Shown: positions 1-5,883 of the stretch, in pieces | Layout: the number at the start of each line of letters is the position of its first letter | How positions within the stretch are numbered: the stretch's first letter is position 1 | DNA from: an uncultured Clostridia bacterium | GTDB taxonomy: Bacteria; Bacillota; Clostridia; TANB77; CAG-508 | Assembly (NCBI GenBank): GCA_948857205.1 | Contig: CAQPRV010000113.1 | Span: forward strand, 1-8,110 | Direction of reading: 5' to 3' | DNA: 8,110 bases | The notes under the pieces: model-generated | The model's database searches: none | Told to the model about the DNA's origin: nothing | What the model saw: only the letters and a program-made list of their open reading frames with translations | Position numbers and translations under genes: made by a program

Positions 1-59
1 AGCAGCTTTTCATTAAGCGGTTCTCAAGTAAAAAATACAGGCTTTCTTTTCTATAGAAT

Positions 60-146
60 TTTGAGAATGGGGCAACGAAAACAATAAATAATTATAATCC
101 TTTGGGAGCGAGTAGATTTCTCGAATATATACAAATAAATAATTAA
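60..146 (+). repeat. Possible dispersed intergenic repeat, left copy
   Basis: Read on the + strand from position 60, this stretch encodes a short peptide with the pattern NPLGASRFLEY, closed by TAA at 144-146 and by an in-frame TAG at 54-56, with no start codon. The right end of the window (8030-8110) encodes NPRAARFLQY on the same strand. The DNA also matches in short blocks: ATAATCC with ATAACCC, CCTTTGGG with CCCTCGGG, and TTTCTCGAATA (117-127) with TTTCTCCAATA (8093-8103). The two copies differ by one codon of spacing. Whether this is a decayed small gene or a non-coding repeat cannot be told from one window. Chance similarity is possible. Confidence 0.3.
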
Positions 147-172
147 AATTTTAAGCGATTGTCTTACAAATC

Positions 173-201
173 TTGACTTTAAACAATATAAAATATAAAA
201 T
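173..201 (+). promoter_or_regulatory. Promoter of the pheA-aminotransferase-tyrA operon
   Basis: TTGACT (173-178) and TAAAAT (196-201) are separated by 17 bp. Each matches the sigma-A consensus at 5 of 6 positions. Transcription would start near 208, giving a leader of only about 32 nt. That leader has no room for a T-box, an attenuator or a riboswitch, so control is probably at initiation or by feedback on the enzymes. Confidence 0.65.
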
Positions 202-239
202 GCCTATATAATTTTTTATAAAAAAGGAGGAAATTATAA

Positions 240-1046
240 ATGAAAGTTGGATATTTAGGTCCAAAAGGAACCTTCTCCTATGAAATATGTAAAAAAGTAT
301 ATCCAAATGAAGAAAAAATACCTTTTAAAACAATAAAAGAAACCATACTAGAATTAAATAAAAACAATATCGAAGAAGCAATTGTGCCAATTGAAAACTC
401 ACTTCAAGGATGTGTAACAGAAACTTTAGACACAATAATTCAAAATAAAGATATTATCATTAAAGATGAAAGAAATGTAAAAATAAGACAAAACCTAATG
501 GCAAAAGAAGCTTATAAACTTGATCAAATAAAAGAGATATACTCACATCCACAAGCAATATCACAATGTAGAAATTATATATACAATAATTTACCAAATG
601 CTGAAATAATAGAAAGCTTAAGTACAGCTTTAGCAGCAAGTGAAGTAAGTAAAAGAGATTACACTGCATGTATAGGAAATAAAGAATGTATAAAAGAATA
701 CAATCTCAAACTACTTCAAGAAGACCTTCAAGATAATGACTCTAATGAAACTAAATTTTGGGTATTAAGTAAAAAAGTAATACAAATAAAAGATGCCAAT
801 AAAATAACAATGATATTTACTACAAAAAATCAACCAGGTGCACTTTATAATGCCTTAGAATTATTTCATAATAAAAATATAAATCTAACAAAAATAGAAT
901 CCAGACCAACAAAAAATAAATTAGGAGAATACTATTTTTTAATTGATATAGAAATTCAAGAAGGAAATTATCAGGCTACAATTGATGCATTAAAGAATAT
1001 TAAAGGATTTTATCGAATCTTAGGAATTTATAAAAAGCAAAATTAA
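240..1046 (+). CDS. pheA: Prephenate dehydratase with C-terminal ACT domain
   Basis: Cytosolic enzyme converting prephenate to phenylpyruvate (with loss of water and CO2), the committed step to phenylalanine. The N-terminal catalytic domain (about residues 1-180) shows the family motifs GPKGTFS near the start, PIENSLQG and SHPQAISQC. The catalytic TRF motif reads T171-K172-F173, so the essential Thr is kept and the Arg is replaced by Lys. The ACT domain (about 188-265) carries the Phe-binding signatures G200-A-L-Y and E220-S-R-P, so feedback inhibition by Phe is expected. At 268 aa it is a normal monofunctional dehydratase, with no fused chorismate mutase; that activity is supplied by the separate gene at 3614-4069. 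AGGAGG at 225-230 sits 9 nt before the ATG. It is the first gene of its operon. Confidence 0.95.
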   Translation: MKVGYLGPKGTFSYEICKKVYPNEEKIPFKTIKETILELNKNNIEEAIVPIENSLQGCVTETLDTIIQNKDIIIKDERNVKIRQNLMAKEAYKLDQIKEIYSHPQAISQCRNYIYNNLPNAEIIESLSTALAASEVSKRDYTACIGNKECIKEYNLKLLQEDLQDNDSNETKFWVLSKKVIQIKDANKITMIFTTKNQPGALYNALELFHNKNINLTKIESRPTKNKLGEYYFLIDIEIQEGNYQATIDALKNIKGFYRILGIYKKQN

Positions 1047-1052
1047 TCATAA

Positions 1053-1058
1053 GTGAGG
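1053..1058 (+). promoter_or_regulatory. Ribosome binding site deciding the aminotransferase start
   Basis: GTGAGG lies 6 nt before the ATG at 1065. The longest reading frame would use the GTG of this very motif as its start codon, leaving that start without a ribosome site of its own. Confidence 0.6.
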
Positions 1059-1064
1059 TTTAAA

Positions 1065-2261
1065 ATGATATCTAATAAAATGAAAAAATTAGTAGAAAAC
1101 AATTCTGTTATAAGACAAATGTTTGAAGAAGGTAAAAAATTAGAAAAAATATATGGAAAAGAAAAAGTTTATGACTTTAGTCTAGGAAATCCAAGTATTG
1201 AAGCACCTCAAAAAATAAATCAATCTATAATAGAAATTGTAGAAAAAGAAAACTCTCTTCAAGTCCATGGGTATATGAATAATGCTGGCTTTGAAGATGT
1301 AAGAGAAACCATTTCTAAACATATTAATAAAAAATTTAATACAGACTTTACAAAAAATAATATTATTATGGTTTGTGGTGCAGCAGCTGGAATTAATATA
1401 ATTTTAAAAAGCATACTAAATCCTAAGGATGAAGTTATTGTCTTTGCCCCATATTTTATGGAATACAATAATTATATTGAGAATTATGATGGGAAAGTAA
1501 TTTCAATTTCTCCTAATACTGAAAACTTCAACCCCAACTTAGAAGAATTAGAAAAAAGAATTTCTAAAAATACAAAAGCTTTATTAATAAATACCCCAAA
1601 TAATCCAACAGGTGTAATTTATTCTAAAGAGACTATTCAAAAAATTGCAAATATATTAGATAAAAAGCAAAATGAATATGGACATGAAATATTTTTAATT
1701 TCAGATGAACCATATAGAGAACTTGCATATGATGGAAAGGAAGTTCCCTATGTAACTAAATATTATGATAATACTTTTGTTGTTTACTCTTATAGTAAAT
1801 CTTTGTCTTTACCTGGTGAAAGAATTGGATATGTAGTAGTACCTTCTCAAATGGAAGATAGTTCAAATATAACTAATGCATTAACTATAGCCAATAGAAC
1901 CCTAGGTTTTGTAAATGCCCCTTCACTTATGCAAAAAGTTATACAGAAATGTATTGCAGAAAAAGTTGATTTAACTACATATGATACTAACAGAAATTTA
2001 TTATATAATTCTTTAACAGATTTTGGTTTCGGATGTATTAAACCACAAGGTGCATTTTATTTATTTATGAAATCACCAATTGATGATGATATAGTATTTT
2101 GTGAAAAAGCAAAGCAATTTAATATATTGTTAGTACCTGGTAGTTCCTTTGGATGCTCTGGATTTGTTAGAATTTCTTATTGTGTATCAACAGAAACAAT
2201 TAAAAATTCGTTACAAGCCTTTAAAAAGCTTGCTAATAGTTTACAATTAAAAGGGAAGTGA
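1065..2261 (+). CDS. Class I PLP-dependent aminotransferase, probably aromatic/aspartate type
   Basis: Fold-type I aminotransferase of 398 aa. From its place between pheA and tyrA it most likely transfers the amino group to phenylpyruvate and 4-hydroxyphenylpyruvate; prephenate or oxaloacetate are other possible acceptors. Visible active-site residues are N180 in NNPTG, D214 in SDEPYRE (pairs with the pyridine nitrogen), the PLP-binding K245 in SYSKSLSLPGER, and R369 in GFVRISY (substrate carboxylate). The sequence looks like a widespread clostridial subfamily often labelled aspartate aminotransferase. An in-frame GTG at 1053 would add four residues, but it lies inside the Shine-Dalgarno stretch GTGAGG (1053-1058), which is well spaced for the ATG at 1065. 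The family also tends to begin MIS-K-M, so 1065 is chosen. The exact substrate cannot be fixed from sequence. Confidence 0.9.
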   Translation: MISNKMKKLVENNSVIRQMFEEGKKLEKIYGKEKVYDFSLGNPSIEAPQKINQSIIEIVEKENSLQVHGYMNNAGFEDVRETISKHINKKFNTDFTKNNIIMVCGAAAGINIILKSILNPKDEVIVFAPYFMEYNNYIENYDGKVISISPNTENFNPNLEELEKRISKNTKALLINTPNNPTGVIYSKETIQKIANILDKKQNEYGHEIFLISDEPYRELAYDGKEVPYVTKYYDNTFVVYSYSKSLSLPGERIGYVVVPSQMEDSSNITNALTIANRTLGFVNAPSLMQKVIQKCIAEKVDLTTYDTNRNLLYNSLTDFGFGCIKPQGAFYLFMKSPIDDDIVFCEKAKQFNILLVPGSSFGCSGFVRISYCVSTETIKNSLQAFKKLANSLQLKGK

Positions 2262-2268
2262 AATTAAT

Positions 2269-3354
2269 ATGGATTTAAGTATAGGAATTATAGGAATTGG
2301 ATTTATAGGTGGATCCTTAATAAAAAGTTTAAGTAAATCTAAAAAAGTTAGTAGTATAATTGCTTTTGATACAGATAAAAATAGTTTAGAAAAAGCTTTA
2401 AGAGATGGATTTATAACCGATTATACTTTAAGTGTAGATGATAAATTTTCTAATTGTGATATAATATTTCTTTGTACTCCTGTAAGTTATATTGTGCATT
2501 ATGCTAAATTATTAAAAGATATAGTTAAAAAAGATTGTATACTTACAGATATTGGTAGTACAAAGAAAACTATAATTAAAGGAGTAGAAACTTTAGGAAT
2601 AGAATTTGTTGGTGGACATCCTATGGTTGGATCTGAAAGAAGTGGATATAGTACTTCAAAAGAATTTTTATTTGAAAATTCGTATTATATAATAACAAAA
2701 TCTCCCCAAAATAGTGATGTTTCTATAGATAAACTAAAAGAAATTATCTTAGAATTAAAAGCTATACCAATTATTATTGAAGCTGAAGAACACGATTATA
2801 TTGTATCTATTATAAGTCATGTACCACATGTAATCGCTGCAACTTTAGTAAATTTACTTAAAAATTTAGATGATAAAAATCAAACTATGAAAATGCTTGC
2901 TGCTGGTGGATTCAAAGATATTACACGTATAGCATCTTCTGATCCTACTGTTTGGAGCAATATTTGTAAAGAAAATAAGGATTACATTCTTAAAGTTTTA
3001 AAGATCTTTGTTGATATGGTTAATGATTTTATTATTAAAATTGATGATAATAAGAAGGTTTTTGATTTTTTTGAAGCTTCTAAAATATATAGAGATAGTT
3101 TTATAAATAATAAAGTTAATGGTCTTTCTTTTCCTGTGCTAAATATAAATATTAAGGATGAAAATGGTGCTATCGCTAAAGTTACTACTTTATTAAGTAA
3201 ATATAATATTGGTATAAAAAATATTGAAGTAATTAATAATAGAGAAAATAATTATGGAGCTTTAAAAATTATTGTTAATAATTATGAGGTATTAGATAAG
3301 GCTTATAATATCTTAATACAAAATAAATATGATGTACAAATTATTAATTCTTAA
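2269..3354 (+). CDS. tyrA: Prephenate dehydrogenase with C-terminal ACT domain
   Basis: NAD(P)-dependent oxidative decarboxylation of prephenate to 4-hydroxyphenylpyruvate, the committed step to tyrosine. The Rossmann domain opens with G9-I-G11-F-I-G14 and continues with TDIGSTK. GGHPMVGSERSG contains H117, which aligns with the family's catalytic His. The all-helical dimerisation domain includes H175, H184 and H187 in the HDYIVSIISHVPH segment and R220 in DITRIASSDP, the usual prephenate-binding region. The last 75 or so residues (from about 285, LSFPVLNINIKDENGAIAKV) form an ACT domain, which suggests feedback by Tyr or Phe. The length of 361 aa is usual for TyrA-ACT proteins. It starts 7 nt after the aminotransferase stop, with AAGGGAA just upstream inside that gene. 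Use of arogenate instead of prephenate cannot be excluded. Confidence 0.94.
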   Translation: MDLSIGIIGIGFIGGSLIKSLSKSKKVSSIIAFDTDKNSLEKALRDGFITDYTLSVDDKFSNCDIIFLCTPVSYIVHYAKLLKDIVKKDCILTDIGSTKKTIIKGVETLGIEFVGGHPMVGSERSGYSTSKEFLFENSYYIITKSPQNSDVSIDKLKEIILELKAIPIIIEAEEHDYIVSIISHVPHVIAATLVNLLKNLDDKNQTMKMLAAGGFKDITRIASSDPTVWSNICKENKDYILKVLKIFVDMVNDFIIKIDDNKKVFDFFEASKIYRDSFINNKVNGLSFPVLNINIKDENGAIAKVTTLLSKYNIGIKNIEVINNRENNYGALKIIVNNYEVLDKAYNILIQNKYDVQIINS

Positions 3355-3391
3355 TTAATAATTTTACAAATATCGAATTATCAATTACTAA

Positions 3392-3438
3392 ATTTTAGTC
3401 AGTTAATACTTAACATACATTATTAACAAGTCTAAAAT
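3392..3438. repeat. Nested inverted repeat downstream of tyrA
   Basis: ATTTTAG (3392-3398) pairs with CTAAAAT (3432-3438). Inside it, GTTAATA (3402-3408) pairs with TATTAAC (3421-3427). The two stems are separated by an internal loop (TCA/AAGT) and capped by a 12-nt loop. It is nearly pure AT and has no T-run after it on either strand, so it is not a classical intrinsic terminator. It may slow RNA decay or assist a terminator of the + operon, or it may be chance in AT-rich DNA. Confidence 0.35.
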
Positions 3439-3445
3439 AAACTGT

Positions 3446-3499
3446 AAAAAACCTAAGCAAGACTTTGTATGCAAGGGTACTTACTACAAATTCTAGCTT
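3446..3499 (-). terminator. Distal hairpin terminator of the alaS operon
   Basis: On the - strand an imperfect stem (pairs between 3455-3469 and 3485-3499, with two mismatches) is followed after three bases by six T (3451-3446). Its arms carry CTACAAA and TTTGTATG (in + orientation TTTGTATG-N12-CTACAAA), the same core as the hairpin 73 bp closer to the chorismate mutase gene. Confidence 0.5.
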
Positions 3500-3521
3500 C
3501 GGACATAATTATCTTCTACAT

Positions 3522-3574
3522 AAAAAGAATTAAAATTTTGTATGTAGTACAAACTGCTACAAAATTTTAATTCT
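3522..3574 (-). terminator. Proximal hairpin terminator of the alaS operon
   Basis: A perfect 17-bp inverted repeat (3526-3542 with 3558-3574, loop of 15 nt) lies about 40 nt after the chorismate mutase stop. Read on the - strand, the stem runs straight into a short T-run (3526-3522), as in an intrinsic terminator, though the stem is AT-rich and so weaker than usual. On the + strand it is followed by CTGCCATC with no T-run. Confidence 0.55.
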
Positions 3575-3613
3575 GCCATCTTTGCAAAAATATGACTTTT
3601 CAATCCCTTTAAA

Positions 3614-4069
3614 CTAATTATTTTTATTATCATAATACATAGTTGTTTTTTCAGTTAAGGATAAGTCGCCTATATTTTTACTTTTTATATCCTTTAAAAT
3701 ATCTGGAATATCTTTTGTTAAAATAGTATCTAATTTTTCAAAACTCTCTTTAATATATTTATAATCTTCTGTAGCTTTATTGATAATTGAACTTTCTGGA
3801 TTATTTACAAATTTTTCTTCTATTTCTAAGGCATTAGAAATTATTAATTTATAAATATTTTTTATTAGTTCTGGCTTAACTCCATTTTCTTTTGAAAAAG
3901 CTTCAATATTTCTGTATATTTCTTCTTCTCTTTTTTCTTGAAATAATGGAAGATTATTTTCTTTTTTTATCTTAGCAACTATTGGTATTAAAGCCATTCT
4001 TAAAGTTATCATGTTTTTAATTATATTATCATATATGTTTAATTCTTTTCTTATTAAATCTAATTCCAT
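3614..4069 (-). CDS. Chorismate mutase, AroQ type, with C-terminal extension
   Basis: Rearranges chorismate to prephenate, the shared precursor of Phe and Tyr, in the cytosol. Residues 1-88 match the all-helical AroQ fold, with a dimer-forming long first helix. Compared with E. coli chorismate mutase, R7, R24, K35, R47 and E48 stand where R11, R28, K39, R51 and E52 bind the substrate. The position of Gln88 appears to be E84 (in NALEIEEKF), and that of Ser84 appears to be A80. A Glu at the Gln88 site is known from yeast chorismate mutase, where it favours activity at lower pH. Residues 90-151 form a charged, largely helical tail that I do not recognise. The ATG shares its A with the flavoprotein stop (TAATG), so translation is probably coupled. 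It is the last gene of the alaS operon. A family-level symbol such as aroQ or aroH would be a guess. Confidence 0.85.
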   Translation of the reverse strand: MELDLIRKELNIYDNIIKNMITLRMALIPIVAKIKKENNLPLFQEKREEEIYRNIEAFSKENGVKPELIKNIYKLIISNALEIEEKFVNNPESSIINKATEDYKYIKESFEKLDTILTKDIPDILKDIKSKNIGDLSLTEKTTMYYDNKNN

Positions 4070-5463
4070 TATCTAATTTCCTCCAATTTTTCTTCTATTA
4101 TTTTATATATCAAATTCATTGAATAATATATATTTAAATTTTTTATTGATTTTATATTTATTTCTATTTCTTTTAAAGTATTTTGTAATTTTTCTTTAAT
4201 TTTTAGATATTTTTTCTTGTCTATATTTTCTAAAATTAATAAACTAGCAGTTTCCTTTGCATAAAATCTTAATATTTTTTCATATTTATTAGATACATCC
4301 TCATCAAAAGATTTTATTTTATCTATAATATCAAATTTACTTTCCTTTTCAAATTCTTCTATTTGCATTTTTTCTATTGTATCTGCTATGATTTTTGAAC
4401 TTATTATAGCAGATGAAAATGGATGTCCTGGTAATCTACCTATTCCTTTGCTTCCATCAAAAATAACTTCTCCATTTGCAAATATTCTATCAGTTACATG
4501 AAAACTCTTATTAGTAAGTAAGCCACCAGATGTATAATGTGCTGTAGGATTAATTTTAACCATATTATCCTTTACTACTATTTTTGATGAATATCCTAAA
4601 TCAAGTAATTTCTGCTTTATATTAAGACCTTCTTCAAATTTTAAATATACTTCTTTGTCTGCAATTGTTCTTAAAATATCTGTAAATATTTTGTTATTAT
4701 GATAAGAATTATTTTTTATTGCTAATAAGGTTTCTTCTTTTATTTTAAGTGGTACAAAATTTCCATTTATATCTTTTTCATAAATATTTTCTAATTGTGA
4801 TACTATATCTCCTGTAAGCATTCTCTTTCCTTCTTGAACACCAAAAGGATGGAACATTATAGTTGATATTCCTTTTAACTTGTTGGTGTATTTATGTAAT
4901 AAATATGTAACTTCACCAGTTGCTGTACAACTATTATCATTAAATTTAAATAAGTTAGCAAAACCACCTGATGAAACTACTAATACACCACAATTTATAT
5001 TAATAAATCCTTTATTTTTATTAAAAGTTAAACACTCTACATAGTTTTCATGAATTTTAATATCTACTAAATATGTTTCTGTTAATATATTTTTCACGTT
5101 ATTTTTCAATTTCTTTATTAAAAATGCTCCTGCAGTTTCATTTTCATTATTTATAGGCATTACACCAATTGGAGTTTTCTTAAATTTTATTTTTAATTCA
5201 TTTAAAGTTTCTAATAAATATTTTTGATTGGAATATATGCTATTTATGGTTTCATAGTTTCCTTCACATTGTTCCATATATATGTTTATACCTTTTTCAT
5301 AATCATCAAAGTATCTCATGTTCGCTGGTGCAAGTATAGAATTTGATTTTAAATAATTACTGGCTTTAGTAATTACTAAATAATCTATATTCTTTTTTGA
5401 TAAATTTAAGGCTACTGACATTCCAGCTATACCAGATCCAATTATTAATACAGGAATAAACAT
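4069..5463 (-). CDS. FAD-dependent oxidoreductase, L-aspartate oxidase/fumarate reductase flavoprotein fold
   Basis: A 464-aa flavoprotein of the NadB/SdhA/FrdA superfamily. The N-terminus is a dinucleotide-binding site (G9-S-G11-I-A-G14), followed by SNSILAPANMR where relatives have the SNT-x-AQGG segment. The capping-domain region keeps H205 (FHPFG), and the family hallmark H309-YTSGG is present. IFANGEV and R343 in GIGRLPGHPFSSA match the FAD-contacting GE and the substrate-binding Arg of relatives. The usual RD-x3-RAI motif, which supplies the catalytic Arg in NadB and fumarate reductase, is not seen; TDILRTIAD (from T261) stands there. The last 100 or so residues are helical and charged. 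No signal peptide, flavinylation site or iron-sulfur partner is visible, so it is probably soluble. No nadA or nadC is next to it, and NAD synthesis is only one possibility. Tight coupling to chorismate mutase suggests a role around aromatic metabolites (inference). AGAGGAGG precedes the start. Confidence 0.75.
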   Translation of the reverse strand: MFIPVLIIGSGIAGMSVALNLSKKNIDYLVITKASNYLKSNSILAPANMRYFDDYEKGINIYMEQCEGNYETINSIYSNQKYLLETLNELKIKFKKTPIGVMPINNENETAGAFLIKKLKNNVKNILTETYLVDIKIHENYVECLTFNKNKGFININCGVLVVSSGGFANLFKFNDNSCTATGEVTYLLHKYTNKLKGISTIMFHPFGVQEGKRMLTGDIVSQLENIYEKDINGNFVPLKIKEETLLAIKNNSYHNNKIFTDILRTIADKEVYLKFEEGLNIKQKLLDLGYSSKIVVKDNMVKINPTAHYTSGGLLTNKSFHVTDRIFANGEVIFDGSKGIGRLPGHPFSSAIISSKIIADTIEKMQIEEFEKESKFDIIDKIKSFDEDVSNKYEKILRFYAKETASLLILENIDKKKYLKIKEKLQNTLKEIEINIKSIKNLNIYYSMNLIYKIIEEKLEEIR

Positions 5464-5492
5464 ATTTTTTCCTCCTCTAAAATATTATAGAA

Positions 5493-5837
5493 TTACACAA
5501 TTTTTTCTCCAAATCGTTGTCCTGCTAATAAATGAAAATGTAAATGCATGACTTCTTGTCCTCCATTTTTACCACAATTTACTATTACTCTATATCCTTC
5601 TTGTTTAAAACCTTTATCTTCTGCAATTTTGTTAATAACACTATAGATTTTTCCAATAACGCTTTCATCTTCTTTTTCTAAATGTGCTAAAGATTCAATA
5701 TGCTTTTTTGGAATTACTAAAATATGAATTGGTGCTGCTGGATTAATATCCTCAAATGCTAATATTTCCTCATCTTCATATACTTTTTTTGATGGTATTT
5801 CACCTTTTATAATTTTACAAAATAAACATTCTTCCAT
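5493..5837 (-). CDS. HIT family purine nucleoside phosphoramidase (HinT-like)
   Basis: A 114-aa histidine-triad protein. It carries the triad H98-L-H100-F-H102-LL near the C-terminus, with H100 in the nucleophile position. The segments INPAAPIHILVIPKKHI and VNCGKNGGQEVMH are typical of HinT. The N-terminal C4-x2-C7 pair is common in bacterial HIT proteins and may help bind zinc. HinT enzymes cleave AMP-N bonds, including aminoacyl-adenylates made by aminoacyl-tRNA synthetases; this gives a plausible reason for its place 46 nt after alaS (inference). AAGGAGA (5850-5844) precedes the ATG. The next gene, the flavoprotein, starts 29 nt downstream. Confidence 0.92.
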   Translation of the reverse strand: MEECLFCKIIKGEIPSKKVYEDEEILAFEDINPAAPIHILVIPKKHIESLAHLEKEDESVIGKIYSVINKIAEDKGFKQEGYRVIVNCGKNGGQEVMHLHFHLLAGQRFGEKIV

Positions 5838-5883
5838 GATTAGTCTCCTTTCTTTTTCGTATAAAGCTAGTCTGTCTCAAAAA

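Larger units (their letters stand above)
3355..3613. other. Convergent intergenic region with three hairpins
   Basis: This 259-bp gap separates the stop of tyrA from the stop of the chorismate mutase gene. No reading frame in it looks like a gene. It contains a nested AT-rich inverted repeat (3392-3438) and two related hairpins (3455-3499 and 3526-3574), listed separately. No hairpin followed by a T-run is seen in the + direction, so how the + strand operon stops is unclear. Confidence 0.7.

Noticed and set aside
21..67. Inverted repeat TTCTCAA (21-27) and TTGAGAA (61-67) near the left edge
   Set aside because: Seven pairs around a 33-nt loop are too weak to claim, and no T-run follows.
1053..1064. 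GTG start for the aminotransferase
   Set aside because: The GTG is part of the ribosome binding site of the better ATG at 1065, and the family N-terminus fits the ATG.
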